DNA of 64,000 nucleotides from Pedobacter polysacchareus. GTDB taxonomy: Bacteria; Bacteroidota; Bacteroidia; Sphingobacteriales; Sphingobacteriaceae. Under the pieces are notes generated by a model. The model was not told where the DNA came from and made no database searches. It was given only the letters and a program-made list of their open reading frames with translations. How positions within the stretch are numbered: position 1 is the first letter of the stretch; the number at the start of each line of letters is the position of its first letter. The position numbers and the translations under genes were made by a program. Positions 7,518 through 17,568 of this stretch are shown one piece after another. The DNA lies in contig NZ_JAHYSS010000005.1 of assembly GCF_019802255.1 (NCBI RefSeq), positions 186,001 through 250,000 of the forward strand, in the 5' to 3' direction.

Positions 7518-10127
7518 TTGGCTAAAGACAAGACTAAAGAGACACCTTTAATGCAACAGTACAATGCGATTAAAGCAAAGTACCCCGGCGCATTATTATT
7601 GTTCAGAGTAGGCGACTTCTATGAAACATTTGGTGAAGATGCTGTAAAGACCTCCCAGATTTTGGGGATTGTATTGACAAGAAGGGGAAATGGACCCGGT
7701 GGGCACATTGAACTGGCAGGATTTCCACATCATTCTTTAGACAATTACTTGTCGAAATTGGTTAGGGCCGGACAAAGGGTGGCGATATGCGATCAGCTGG
7801 AAGATCCGAAAATGACCAAAACCATTGTAAAACGTGGGGTAACAGAACTGATTACTCCTGGCGTTGCTTATAGTGACAATATCCTGAGTCAGAAATCAAA
7901 CAATTACCTTGCTGCCGTTTATTTCGATAAAACCGGTTTGGGTGTGTCCTTTCTGGACATTTCTACCGGAGAGTTTTACGTGGCTCAAGGCAATGAAGAA
8001 TATATTGATAAGCTTTTACAAGGCTTTAAACCTACAGAAGTTATTTTTCAGAAGAGTAAGAGGAAAGATTTCCTGGAACTTTTCGGAGATAAGTTCTATA
8101 CTTTCAGCCTGGACGACTGGGCTTTTACCAGCGATTATACGAACGAAACTTTACACAAGCACTTTGAAGTCAACTCCCTAAAAGGATTTGGTGTAGATAA
8201 GCTGTCTATTGGAACGATCGCCGCTGGGGTGATCCTTCATTATCTGAATGAAACGGAGCATAAGAACCTAAAACACGTCAGTGCAATTTCTCGCTTAGAG
8301 GAAGATAAATACATGTGGCTGGATCGTTTTACGATTCGCAACCTGGAACTGGTGAGCTCTAACAATGAAAATGCAGTCACGCTTTTTCAGATTTTAGACC
8401 AGACTGCTACCCCAATGGGTGCCCGATTGTTACACCGATGGATCATCATGCCGCTGAAAGAACTGAAGCCAATTCAGGAACGCCTCGGGATGGTGGAGTA
8501 CCTGGTGAAAGATGAAGCTTTGGTAGAAAAATTCTTAGAACATATCAAGCAAATCGGAGATCTGGAACGCCTGATTTCTAAAGTTGGCCTGTTGAAAGTT
8601 GGACCAAGAGAATTGTGTCAGCTTAAAAAAGCATTGTACCATATTGAGTCGGTCAAAGATATTGCGAATGCTACGGAAAATCCATTCTTAATGGCATTGG
8701 CAGCACAGCTGGATCCTTGTTTGTCTATCAGAGAGAAACTGGAAAGGGAATTACAGCAAGACCCTCCAGCTTTATTGATCAAAGGAAATGTGATTGCCGA
8801 TGGGGTGGATGAAGAATTAGACCGCTTGCGCAAGATCTCCTTTGGTGGAAAAGATTATTTAATAGAAATTCAAAAAAGAGAAGCCGCCATTACCGGTATT
8901 CCTTCTCTGAAAGTAGCCTTCAATAACGTTTTTGGTTATTACCTGGAGGTGACGCATACCCATAAAGATAAGGTTCCTACCGAATGGATCAGGAAACAGA
9001 CCCTGGTGAGTGCAGAGCGCTACATCACACCAGAGTTGAAAGAATATGAGGAGCAGATCCTGGGGGCAGAAGAGAAGATCATGCAGATCGAAATCCGCCT
9101 TTATGGAGAACTAATGCAGCTGGTAAGTGCTTATATCAAGCAAATTCAGCTGAATGCGTTTTGTATTGCACAACTGGATGTATTGTTGTGTTTTGCCCAG
9201 CTTGCGGTGAAAAACCACTATGCGAAACCTGTAATGAATAAAGGCAAAGGCCTGGACATTAAAGGTGGTAGACATCCGGTGATTGAAAAAAGACTGCCTG
9301 TTGGGGAAGAGTACATTACCAATGATGTTTTTCTAGACAATGTCAATCAGCAGATCATCATCATTACGGGACCCAATATGTCGGGTAAATCGGCGATTTT
9401 AAGACAAACCGGATTGATCGTATTGATGGCACAGATGGGTTGTTTTGTTCCTGCTAAAGAAGCAACGATCGGTTTGGTCGACAAAATATTTACCAGAGTT
9501 GGGGCTTCAGACAACCTTTCTTCCGGAGAAAGTACGTTCATGGTAGAGATGAATGAGACGGCAAGTATCCTGAATAATATTTCGGAAAACAGCCTGATCT
9601 TATTGGATGAAATCGGTAGAGGTACCAGTACTTATGATGGAATTTCCATTGCATGGGCCATCGCCGAATTTCTGCATACGCATCCAACAGCTAAACCAAA
9701 AACTTTATTTGCAACGCATTATCATGAGCTGAACGAGCTGGCAAATACGATGAGCAGAATCAAGAACTTTAACGTTTCTATTAAAGAAGTGGGTAATAAA
9801 GTGATTTTCTTGCGTAAATTGGTGCCTGGAGGCAGTGAGCATAGTTTCGGTATCCATGTGGCTAAGATGGCGGGTATGCCTCCGAAGCTGATCAATAGAG
9901 CAAATGAGATCCTAAAAAAACTGGAGATCGACCGTACAGAGGGACAGAGCATAAAAGATAGCATTAAGAAAGTCCAGAATCAGGCGTATCAGCTGCACAT
10001 GTTTGCAATTGATGATCCGGTACTGGTGAAAATAAGAGATACTTTAAATAACCTGGATGTAAATGTTTTAACACCAGTAGAAGCTTTGCTGAAACTGGAT
10101 GAAATACAGCGCATCATTAAACAATAA
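7518..10127 (+). CDS. mutS: DNA mismatch repair protein MutS
   Basis: 869 residues, typical for MutS. The mismatch-reading Phe-x-Glu motif is in [13 protein letters not shown] near the N-terminus. The C-terminal ATPase has Walker A GPNMSGKS, the signature [16 protein letters not shown], Walker [17 protein letters not shown] and the ATHYHEL switch. MutS binds mispairs and recruits MutL. The start is TTG at 7518 ([14 protein letters not shown] follows); an ATG inside that conserved stretch would cut it. The gene begins 76 bp after mqnA, and a near-consensus -7 box (TATCTTTA, about 7488) suggests its own promoter. Confidence 0.97.
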   Translation: MAKDKTKETPLMQQYNAIKAKYPGALLLFRVGDFYETFGEDAVKTSQILGIVLTRRGNGPGGHIELAGFPHHSLDNYLSKLVRAGQRVAICDQLEDPKMTKTIVKRGVTELITPGVAYSDNILSQKSNNYLAAVYFDKTGLGVSFLDISTGEFYVAQGNEEYIDKLLQGFKPTEVIFQKSKRKDFLELFGDKFYTFSLDDWAFTSDYTNETLHKHFEVNSLKGFGVDKLSIGTIAAGVILHYLNETEHKNLKHVSAISRLEEDKYMWLDRFTIRNLELVSSNNENAVTLFQILDQTATPMGARLLHRWIIMPLKELKPIQERLGMVEYLVKDEALVEKFLEHIKQIGDLERLISKVGLLKVGPRELCQLKKALYHIESVKDIANATENPFLMALAAQLDPCLSIREKLERELQQDPPALLIKGNVIADGVDEELDRLRKISFGGKDYLIEIQKREAAITGIPSLKVAFNNVFGYYLEVTHTHKDKVPTEWIRKQTLVSAERYITPELKEYEEQILGAEEKIMQIEIRLYGELMQLVSAYIKQIQLNAFCIAQLDVLLCFAQLAVKNHYAKPVMNKGKGLDIKGGRHPVIEKRLPVGEEYITNDVFLDNVNQQIIIITGPNMSGKSAILRQTGLIVLMAQMGCFVPAKEATIGLVDKIFTRVGASDNLSSGESTFMVEMNETASILNNISENSLILLDEIGRGTSTYDGISIAWAIAEFLHTHPTAKPKTLFATHYHELNELANTMSRIKNFNVSIKEVGNKVIFLRKLVPGGSEHSFGIHVAKMAGMPPKLINRANEILKKLEIDRTEGQSIKDSIKKVQNQAYQLHMFAIDDPVLVKIRDTLNNLDVNVLTPVEALLKLDEIQRIIKQ

Positions 10128-10132
10128 ACGAT

Positions 10133-10648
10133 ATGACCATTAATCAGACCGCTCTTAAAGGAAGATTTAAGTTGTTGCTGTTCTTAATGGTGTTGCTCGT
10201 TTTTTCTGCCTGTAGTACCAGGAAAAATACCAATGTAAATACAGCTGCCGCGAGAGCTGCGGTGGTGATGTCTCAGCTGAAAAGCAAACCTTTGTACCGT
10301 TTTATCAACGACTGGACAGGGGTAAGGTATCGTTTAGGTGGATTAGATAAACGGGGAATCGATTGCTCTGGCTTCGCTTTGCTGCTGCAAAAAAATATCT
10401 ATGGCAATGAACTGCCAAGAAGGTCCAGCGACCAGGCCGCTGTGATCAGGACGAAAAGTATGGGGCAGCTGAAAGAAGGCGATCTGATATTTTTCTCATT
10501 CGGCGGTAGAGCTGTAGACCATGTAGGCGTTTACCTGAAAGACAATTTCTTTGTGCATGCTTCTACTACCCGAGGTGTGATTATAGACGATTTGAGTATG
10601 CCTGCTTATCAAAAAGCAATGGTTAAAGCAGGATCTATCAAAAACTAG
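10133..10648 (+). CDS. NlpC/P60 family lipoprotein peptidase
   Basis: 171 residues. A hydrophobic signal ends in the lipobox VFSAC (Cys at about 27), so the protein is probably lipid-anchored. The NlpC/P60 domain has the catalytic cysteine in GIDCSGFALLL, the histidine in VDHVGVYL and a polar third residue after FFVHAST. Such enzymes cut peptidoglycan stem peptides (gamma-D-Glu-diamino acid bonds). It starts 5 bp after mutS and may be cotranscribed with it, though no functional link is known. Confidence 0.92.
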   Translation: MTINQTALKGRFKLLLFLMVLLVFSACSTRKNTNVNTAAARAAVVMSQLKSKPLYRFINDWTGVRYRLGGLDKRGIDCSGFALLLQKNIYGNELPRRSSDQAAVIRTKSMGQLKEGDLIFFSFGGRAVDHVGVYLKDNFFVHASTTRGVIIDDLSMPAYQKAMVKAGSIKN

Positions 10649-10747
10649 CATTTCCTTTTTTGCAGATGTCCTTTTCTTTATCAGGCTGGCTTATTTTTTT
10701 TTGTAATTAACTGTTAGTCTGTTGGTTTAGGAATAGACAGGAACAAA

Positions 10748-10786
10748 AACAGGAAACTCCTGTTGTTATATTACATCAATTGTAAT
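10748..10786 (+). promoter_or_regulatory. Tandem inverted repeats before the GH15 gene
   Basis: AACAGGA-AAC-TCCTGTT (10748-10764) is followed at once by ATTACA-TCAAT-TGTAAT (10770-10786), ending 5 bp before the ATG at 10792. No TAnnTTTG box is visible here. They could be operator sites or fold in the mRNA leader and limit translation. Confidence 0.5.
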
Positions 10787-10791
10787 CATAT

Positions 10792-12576
10792 ATGACAGAG
10801 AGACACACTTATCAAACCGGAATCATAGGAAATTGCGCTTACCTCGCCCATGTGAATAAGAACACCAATATCGACTGGCTGTGCTGGCCTAGGTTTGACA
10901 GCAGCTTTGTTTTTGGTGGTTTATTGGACCAGGAAAAAGGTGGTGAATTTTCGATACTCCCGGCCGGTGAGTACTTATCAAAACAGTATTATCTGGAAAA
11001 TACGAATATCATTTGTACCGAAATCAGCAATGAGGAAGGCAGTTATCGCGTTACCGATTTTGCTCCGCGTTTTCATCAGTTTGAACGCTATTTTAAACCG
11101 CTGATGTTGATCAGGAAGATAGAGCCTTTAACAGGGAACCCAAGGATAAAGGTAACCTGTAAGCCGGTCTGTGAATACGGAGGAAGGAAACAGAATATAA
11201 GCAGAGGAAGTAACCATCTTGAGTTTAGCGGGGATACAGAGGATATGCAGCTGAGTACCAATATCTCCCTGAGCTATATTGAAGATGAGAAGTATTTTGC
11301 TTTGAATGAGACAAAGTACCTGATCTTAACCTATGGGAATGAACTGGATGCGCCCATCATCAGCACTGCAGAGCGTTTTTTATTGGAAACAAAGAAATAT
11401 TGGCGCACCTGGATCAAGCACTCTACGATCGTAGGATTTTATCAGAATTATATTATCCGTTCCGCATTGACTTTAAAAATCCATCAGTATGAAGATACAG
11501 GTGCGATCATCGCCGCTAGTACCACCAGTTTGCCGGAATCACAAGGCAGTGGAAGAAACTGGGATTATCGCTATTGCTGGATGAGGGATACCTATTATGT
11601 GATCACTTCTTTAAATCATATCGGCCATTTTGAAGAAATGGAAAGGTATTTTAATTACATCACCGATCTTTCTTTTAGGGATGAAGAACGTTATCAGCCC
11701 CTATTCGGTATTGCCGGAGAACGGGTTTTGACCGAACATATCGTTCCTGATTTGAAAGGATATTTAGGAAATACGCCCATCAGAATTGGAAATCAGGCTT
11801 TTGAACACATTCAAAATGACATTTATGGACAGGTATTGATTTCTATGCTACCCCTGTATACAGATAAACGTTTTATTTATTCAGAAAGAAAGGATTCAGA
11901 AAAATGGCTGGATGCGCTATTGAAAAAGATTGAGCATACTATTGATGAAAAGGATGCCGGAATCTGGGAATTCAGAAATCTCCCGAATACCCATTGTTAC
12001 ACCAATCTGTTCCAATGGGCAGGGGCAAATGCCGCATTGAAAATGGCGAAAACCATTGACGATAAGCCTTTGCAAAAACGTGCGCAGCTATTAATCGACA
12101 AAGCAGCGCAGCACATTGAGGATTGTTATGATCCTGTACGCAAGGTGTATACCCATGCGGTGGGCAGCCCTTATTTGGATTCCAGTACTTTGCAGTTGAT
12201 TTTAATGAATTATCTGGATCCGAATTCGCAAAGAGCGAAGGATCATCTGAGCGCTTTAGAAGCGGAACTTAAAGGCGCAAATGGGTTGTTTTATCGATAC
12301 ATTCATACGGATGATTTCGGTAAGCCGAAAACTACCTTCTTAATTTGCGCGTTTTGGTATGTAGAAGCCCTGGCCTGTGTAGGCAGACTCGATGATGCGA
12401 TCAGGGAGTTCGAGTCCATCATTAAATATTCCAATCATTTGTTGCTATTTAGCGAGGATGTAGATGAAGTTGATGGCGGGCAGTGGGGGAATTTTCCACA
12501 AGCTTATAGTCATGTAGGTTTGATGAATGCCGCACATAGAATTGCAGTAAAGCTAGACAGACCTTCTTTTTTATAA
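10792..12576 (+). CDS. Glycoside hydrolase family 15 protein (glucoamylase/trehalase type)
   Basis: 594 residues, no signal peptide, so cytoplasmic. The N-terminal GH15 beta-domain starts with TGIIGNCAYLAHV and NIDWLCWPRFDS; the (alpha/alpha)6 barrel has RNWDYRYCWMRD and the C-terminal VDGGQWGNFPQAYSHVGLMNAA, both typical. GH15 enzymes of this bacterial subgroup include trehalases and glucoamylases. The convergent neighbour makes trehalose, so trehalase or a related alpha-glucosidase is a reasonable but unproven guess. The gene shares a bidirectional terminator with that neighbour. Confidence 0.9.
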   Translation: MTERHTYQTGIIGNCAYLAHVNKNTNIDWLCWPRFDSSFVFGGLLDQEKGGEFSILPAGEYLSKQYYLENTNIICTEISNEEGSYRVTDFAPRFHQFERYFKPLMLIRKIEPLTGNPRIKVTCKPVCEYGGRKQNISRGSNHLEFSGDTEDMQLSTNISLSYIEDEKYFALNETKYLILTYGNELDAPIISTAERFLLETKKYWRTWIKHSTIVGFYQNYIIRSALTLKIHQYEDTGAIIAASTTSLPESQGSGRNWDYRYCWMRDTYYVITSLNHIGHFEEMERYFNYITDLSFRDEERYQPLFGIAGERVLTEHIVPDLKGYLGNTPIRIGNQAFEHIQNDIYGQVLISMLPLYTDKRFIYSERKDSEKWLDALLKKIEHTIDEKDAGIWEFRNLPNTHCYTNLFQWAGANAALKMAKTIDDKPLQKRAQLLIDKAAQHIEDCYDPVRKVYTHAVGSPYLDSSTLQLILMNYLDPNSQRAKDHLSALEAELKGANGLFYRYIHTDDFGKPKTTFLICAFWYVEALACVGRLDDAIREFESIIKYSNHLLLFSEDVDEVDGGQWGNFPQAYSHVGLMNAAHRIAVKLDRPSFL

Positions 12577-12590
12577 GCAGGTTTTATATT

Positions 12591-12627
12591 AAATGCGCTG
12601 GTCCTTTTATTGGACCAGCGCATTTTT
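12591..12627. terminator. Bidirectional rho-independent terminator between GH15 and otsAB
   Basis: A 14-bp perfect stem (AAATGCGCTGGTCC at 12591-12604; its complement at 12612-12625) with a 7-nt loop and a T run on each side. It ends at the stop codon of the minus-strand gene and serves both convergent genes. Confidence 0.93.
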
Positions 12628-14808
12628 TTATTGGATGAGTTCTTGCAGCAGTGCTCTAACTTCTCTAAAATCTTTCAGATAGTAGCTTGCTGCGGAGATA
12701 TTGCTGCCGACTTTAATGGTGTAGGCTTCTTCTGGGAGCGCTTTAAAAATATCCTCATCGGTATGGTCATCTCCAAGGGCCAGGATAAAATCAGGATTTT
12801 GCCCGTAAAGCCAATTTTGTGCGGCCTTCCCTTTATTCACCTCAATGTTCTTGAACTCTATAACCTTGTTTCCCGGCATCATCTGTAATCCTTTGTCGGC
12901 AATGACCATACGAAGGTGGTTGATGATTTCGTTGGCTCTGAGGGCTCCTAAGCCTTCTTCTACTTTTCGGTAATGCCAAACCAGGGAGTAACTTTTCTCT
13001 TCAATAAATGATCCGGGGGTACGGTCGGTGTAGGTATCCAGAACCAGTTTGATCTCTTGTTTCCATTTATCTGTGAGTAATGGGAGGGGTTTCCAATCGG
13101 TATGCTTGTATTTTTGCCATGCGCCATGTTCTGCAATCATATCCACATCTAAATGTCCAAACCACTGTTCTAAGGTTTGGTAATTACGGCCACTGATAAT
13201 GATGACCTGGTTTGCAGGATCCATTGCCAGTTTTTTTAGAATTTCATACAACTCTTCATCAGGGGAAGCTTTGTTGATATCGGCATTAAAGCCAACCAAT
13301 GTTCCGTCGTAATCTAGAAAGATATACCTGTCTGTCGCATTTTTATAATCATTTGTAATTTGATTTTTAATCGATGCCACCGCGTGTTTGGTATGTAATG
13401 ATTCCTGCATCGTTTTGACTTCTTTTAATTTATCCATAAAGTTTTTCACCCAGAGGTGTATGTTGAATTTGCTGACGATTGCCCGCATACTTTTCATTCT
13501 ACTTTGTTGCTCTTCTAAAGGCATATTAATGGCCTGAATGATGGTTTCAACCAGGTCTCCAATGTTATTTGGATTTACAATCAGGGCATCATTCAGCTCT
13601 TTTGAGGCGCCGGCCATTTCGCTTAAGATCAATACGCCATCTTCATTTACCCTGGAAGCGACATATTCCTTGCTTACCAGGTTCATGCCGTCGCGCATTG
13701 GCGTAACCAGACAGATGTCTGCAGCACTATAGATGGCGGAAAGGAATTCAATAGAAAATGAGCGGTAAAAATAATGCACAGGTACCCAGTTGATGGTTCT
13801 GAATTTTGCATTGATATTGCCCACCAACTGATCGATCTGGTCTTTCAATTCCTTATATTTTGGCACGGTATCCCTGGATGGGACTACAATCATATAGAGC
13901 GCTAGTTTTCCAATGTATTCTGGATGAGTCTGCAATAAAAGCTCTAAAGCCTGCAGCCTTTGTAAAATACCTTTGCTGTAATCGAGACGATCTATGGTCA
14001 GGATTGTTTTTATGTTTTTCAGGTTATTTTTAATGGAAACGGTGAATTTCGCCACTTTAGCATCTCTGGTCAGCTGGTCAAATTTTTCATTATCGATTCC
14101 CATTGGAAATGCTTCAACTACGACCTGTCGGTTCTTGTAGTTCAGGATATTGTCGGAAGGATTGCTGGACGACAAGCGGGAGGCTGCACTGATGAAATGT
14201 CTGGCATCATCAAAGGTATGGAAGCCTAGAAGGTCTGCCCCGAGCATCCCAGCGATGATTTCTTCCCTCCATGGGATGAGCCTGAAGATTTCAAAGGAAG
14301 GGAATGGGATGTGCTGGAAGAACCCAATTGTCAATAAAGGCAGTTCTTCCCGTATTAAATTGGGTAGTAATAATAGTTGGTAATCCTGAATCCAGATCTT
14401 ATCGCCACTGGAAAGGTGCTGAGTAATTACCTGTTTGAATTTCTCATTTACCGTCTGATAGGAATCCCAATAGGATTGCTCGAAATTTGCATAGGTAACC
14501 AGGTAATGAAATACTGGCCATAAAATCTCATTAGAAAATCCCTCGTAATATCCGTTGATATCTTCGGTGGTTAAAAAGACTGGAATGAGGTTTAATTCTG
14601 CCAGTTTTTCGGTCACCTCTGCTTGTCTTTCCTCAGGGACTTCTATGCCTGGCCAGCCGATCCAAATGTTGTTGCCTTCTTTATAAATGGAGCCGAGGCC
14701 GGTAGCAAGGCCGCCTTCGCTGGGACTAAGTTGATAAACGCCGTTTTCTTCTGTTATTTTGACCGGTAGCCGGTTGGAGATGATGATGGTTTTACTTTCT
14801 CTTATCAT
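12628..14808 (-). CDS. Bifunctional trehalose-6-phosphate synthase/phosphatase
   Basis: About 726 residues from the ATG at 14808; a TTG at 14823 would add five poorly placed residues. The first 470 or so are a GT20 synthase ([12 protein letters not shown] at the start, then [48 protein letters not shown]). A HAD phosphatase follows from about 490 with [11 protein letters not shown] and the late [11 protein letters not shown] motif. The fusion transfers glucose from a nucleotide sugar to glucose-6-phosphate and then removes the phosphate, making trehalose in one protein. It faces the GH15 gene. Confidence 0.95.
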   Translation of the reverse strand: MIRESKTIIISNRLPVKITEENGVYQLSPSEGGLATGLGSIYKEGNNIWIGWPGIEVPEERQAEVTEKLAELNLIPVFLTTEDINGYYEGFSNEILWPVFHYLVTYANFEQSYWDSYQTVNEKFKQVITQHLSSGDKIWIQDYQLLLLPNLIREELPLLTIGFFQHIPFPSFEIFRLIPWREEIIAGMLGADLLGFHTFDDARHFISAASRLSSSNPSDNILNYKNRQVVVEAFPMGIDNEKFDQLTRDAKVAKFTVSIKNNLKNIKTILTIDRLDYSKGILQRLQALELLLQTHPEYIGKLALYMIVVPSRDTVPKYKELKDQIDQLVGNINAKFRTINWVPVHYFYRSFSIEFLSAIYSAADICLVTPMRDGMNLVSKEYVASRVNEDGVLILSEMAGASKELNDALIVNPNNIGDLVETIIQAINMPLEEQQSRMKSMRAIVSKFNIHLWVKNFMDKLKEVKTMQESLHTKHAVASIKNQITNDYKNATDRYIFLDYDGTLVGFNADINKASPDEELYEILKKLAMDPANQVIIISGRNYQTLEQWFGHLDVDMIAEHGAWQKYKHTDWKPLPLLTDKWKQEIKLVLDTYTDRTPGSFIEEKSYSLVWHYRKVEEGLGALRANEIINHLRMVIADKGLQMMPGNKVIEFKNIEVNKGKAAQNWLYGQNPDFILALGDDHTDEDIFKALPEEAYTIKVGSNISAASYYLKDFREVRALLQELIQ

Positions 14809-15011
14809 TATACTAAATAACAACGCATTTTATTATGTTTTGTTTTGCTTTTTTTAACTATTGAGTATTTTGAAGCGGGTTTTATACGTGGTTAGCTTTC
14901 TTATTTGGTGTAAAAACACGTATTTTTTTAATATTCTTAAGATAAAAATAGTTTCTTTAAAGATTATTTTGGTTAATTGTGTATCATTGTATTCAATAGA
15001 ATAGAGATCTT

Positions 15012-15479
15012 ATGAAAGCTATAGCAGACAGAGTCACAGCATTAGAAGCTGCAATTCCAGAAATTTTGCGCACAATTCAGGAATTACAAGTTTTTATGGT
15101 TAAAGGTTTTGATGAAATAAACAGGAATTTGGTTTTAGTACAGGAGCGCCTAGATCGGTTGGAAGATCGGGTAGATCAGTTGGAAATTCGTTTAAGCACA
15201 AAAATAGAATCTTTAGAGGTTAAGCTAAATATGATGAAAGGAAATTCCGTGGCAAGTCTGGAAACCATAGATCGGAAGGTCAATCGGATGCAGGTGAATG
15301 TATCCGGGCAGCTGGAAATTATGGAAGAAAAGATGACCGTGCTGCAGGTCAATTTATCTGCAGGTTTTGACAGGATGGACACTAAGGTCGACTATTTAAC
15401 AGTCGGGGTTTCTAAGATCAACGTGGTTACAGGTGATGAAGGGATTTTTGAGAACACAATAATTATCCCTAAAAAATAG
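15012..15479 (+). CDS. Coiled-coil protein of unknown function
   Basis: 155 residues, no signal or membrane segment. Nearly the whole chain is heptad-like and rich in Leu, Ile, Val, Met, Glu and Lys (for example LDRLEDRVDQLEIRLSTKIE, then LETIDRKVNRMQ), so a long coiled coil is expected. Similar short units recur about every 20 residues (FDEINRNL, LEIMEEKM, FDRMDTKVDYL). I do not recognise the family; spotted relatives would include generic DUF-type scaffold or tape-like helices. It lies alone between the otsAB promoter region and a small membrane ORF. ATG at 15012 follows AGAGATCTT. Confidence 0.8.
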   Translation: MKAIADRVTALEAAIPEILRTIQELQVFMVKGFDEINRNLVLVQERLDRLEDRVDQLEIRLSTKIESLEVKLNMMKGNSVASLETIDRKVNRMQVNVSGQLEIMEEKMTVLQVNLSAGFDRMDTKVDYLTVGVSKINVVTGDEGIFENTIIIPKK

Positions 15480-15518
15480 AATGATCAGCCTATATTTGCT
15501 GATTAATCCTGAGAAACC

Positions 15519-15644
15519 ATGATGCCGATGCCAAAACAAGAAGAGTCCTTTTGGAAAAAATACAAAAAGTTTGCGACTACAGAGATCCTGATGTACCTGA
15601 TTATGATTATAGGGATTGCCTTAGGAATACTTATTCTCAGCTAG
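15519..15644 (+). CDS. 41-residue single-span membrane peptide
   Basis: ATG at 15519 opens a 41-codon frame to TAG at 15642. It has a charged N-terminus (KQEESFWKKYKKF) and a hydrophobic C-terminal segment (LMYLIMIIGIALGILILS), as expected for a small tail-anchored membrane protein. It lies 39 bp after the coiled-coil gene on the same strand. No family is recognised; the amphipathic-then-hydrophobic layout is the only support, and two further Met codons near the start are possible. Confidence 0.6.
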   Translation: MMPMPKQEESFWKKYKKFATTEILMYLIMIIGIALGILILS

Positions 15645-15669
15645 TGGTGTTATCAATCAGCTAATGTGG

Positions 15670-17568
15670 CTATAACTTATAAACCACTCTATTATGATCA
15701 GCCGCATTGATATCATTTATAAAAGTGCTGAATTCCTGGTATTGTTCAGCTGGATATGTTCCGTCTTTAAGGACCATTTTCCTTTTGTAAATCAGGGTTC
15801 TTCCTTCTAGTAGAATCGTTGCGTTATAACTGCCAAATGCAGAATTGATCTGTTTGTTTTTTGGCAAGGCTTCTAATTTAAAACCTTTAGGAAGAAGGTA
15901 AGTTAGTTCATCTTCATCCGTATACCCTCTATTGACGTAAACTTTTAAGGTCCTGTTTTTTACTTCTGGAATAATATTGGATTTATTAAATAGGTTGATT
16001 TCCAGATAAAAAAGCTGATTGTTTCTAGCTGCATATTTCTGGATGTCAAAATTAAAGGATGCTGTGGTGCTGGGGGCAGCGCTTTTATCCTGACTGAGTT
16101 TAAAATCACTGAAACTGATATTGTCTATATCGTAACTGCCTTTTAACAGCTTAAGTTGTTCGGATAGGGGTAGGCCGATTAAGTTGTTGTCATTGTCGTA
16201 TTGAGCACCGCTATAAATAGTTTTCAGGTTGCCCTTTATATTTCCAAGGCTATCAATATCAAGAGTTGCCTTTCTGAGCAATCGATTCATGTCGGTTGTC
16301 AGTTTGGGTGTCCGCAGTATTTTACCGCCATCTGGTGTACAGGCGAAGACCGTTCTGTCTTCTGTGAAATCACCAAGAAAGCCGAAGGGACTTTCTGAGC
16401 TGGTACATTCTAACCAGACGGTATCCGTTTTTAGTGGAACTGCTAAAATGATATGGTTGCCCTGGTCCATACTTGCAAAATCGAGGTCTATATCTTTTCT
16501 AGTACTTCCAGCATTTACCACACAATACAAAGAAGGAATACCCACACTCTTTAACAGGGTCTGTGTATAGTTGACTAATGCTTTACAATCTCCATAGGCC
16601 AATTGCTGTACTTCTGCTGCGGGCATCGGCTGAAAACCGCCAATTCCTATTTGTACACTAATGTATCTTGTTTTCTTCTGGACATATTCATAGATTTTTT
16701 TCGCTTTTTCACGGTCGTCATTAATACCAGTAACCAGTCTTTTTACTTCCTGAATAGTGGCTTCCGGGAGCTGCTGCCTGTTTTTAATCAGGTCATCATA
16801 AACCCATTTTCCCAATTCTTCCCAATTTTGATAGCTGCCTTTATAGCCATAATAACTGAATTGTTTTGCGGCAATCTTAACTGATACTTTGTAATTGTCA
16901 GGGTCGGGCGCAAAGGGTTCCTTTTTCATCGCAGACTTATTACTGAGCTGCCAGGTATAGGTTTTTGTTTTCTCGGTACTGATTACTTCCACCTTTCCTG
17001 GGTAATTGTTTTCTTTGATTCGGATTTCCTCCTCAGGCTTAGTTATAAAATGATATTTACTATTTTCTAAGGATTGATCAGGATATGGGTTAGGGTACCA
17101 ATCCGGAAGAATGAGGTTTTGTTTGTTTTTCAATTCATATTCATAAACAATCGTATAAGGATAGCTGAGTACACGCGGAACATAATACTTGACCCGGTAA
17201 TCCACATATAAACTTCCATTGCTTACGGCACTTTCATCGCTGAAATCACTTTGTGTAAATTTATAAGCCAGCGCTCCAAAGGCATCGAGCATTTGGCCTT
17301 TTATACGTTGAATTGTCGTGCTTTTATCGTAATGTAAAGCCAATTCTGCTTTAGCATCTCCATTTTTATTCCATACGGTAACCACCTTTTTAACGCTCAT
17401 CATTACCTGGTCTATACCTTTCATTTCCACGGTCGTTTCCATATCACGGATCACGGAGTTGGCGTTGATTTTTAGGTTCGCAGGTATTTTATCTACGGAA
17501 TAGCTGGATTGGGAAAAACCGGATATACCTGTCAATAGCGTCAATAAGATTAGGAACAGCTGCTTCAT
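15670..17568 (-). CDS. DUF3857 and transglutaminase-like domain protein, secreted
   Basis: 632 residues. A signal peptide (LFLILLTLLTGISGFSQ) is followed by a DUF3857 domain (to about 250) and a transglutaminase-like domain. Catalytic residues look intact: cysteine in YGDCKALVNY (about 327), histidine in GNHIILAV and an acid-polar site at WLECTSS. The last 200 residues are beta-rich (DUF2569/DUF3858-like). Proteins of this type are periplasmic or outer-membrane exposed in Bacteroidota; their substrates are not known. It starts where the upstream DUF3857 gene stops (17568), so the pair is translationally coupled. Confidence 0.9.
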   Translation of the reverse strand: MKQLFLILLTLLTGISGFSQSSYSVDKIPANLKINANSVIRDMETTVEMKGIDQVMMSVKKVVTVWNKNGDAKAELALHYDKSTTIQRIKGQMLDAFGALAYKFTQSDFSDESAVSNGSLYVDYRVKYYVPRVLSYPYTIVYEYELKNKQNLILPDWYPNPYPDQSLENSKYHFITKPEEEIRIKENNYPGKVEVISTEKTKTYTWQLSNKSAMKKEPFAPDPDNYKVSVKIAAKQFSYYGYKGSYQNWEELGKWVYDDLIKNRQQLPEATIQEVKRLVTGINDDREKAKKIYEYVQKKTRYISVQIGIGGFQPMPAAEVQQLAYGDCKALVNYTQTLLKSVGIPSLYCVVNAGSTRKDIDLDFASMDQGNHIILAVPLKTDTVWLECTSSESPFGFLGDFTEDRTVFACTPDGGKILRTPKLTTDMNRLLRKATLDIDSLGNIKGNLKTIYSGAQYDNDNNLIGLPLSEQLKLLKGSYDIDNISFSDFKLSQDKSAAPSTTASFNFDIQKYAARNNQLFYLEINLFNKSNIIPEVKNRTLKVYVNRGYTDEDELTYLLPKGFKLEALPKNKQINSAFGSYNATILLEGRTLIYKRKMVLKDGTYPAEQYQEFSTFINDINAADHNRVVYKL

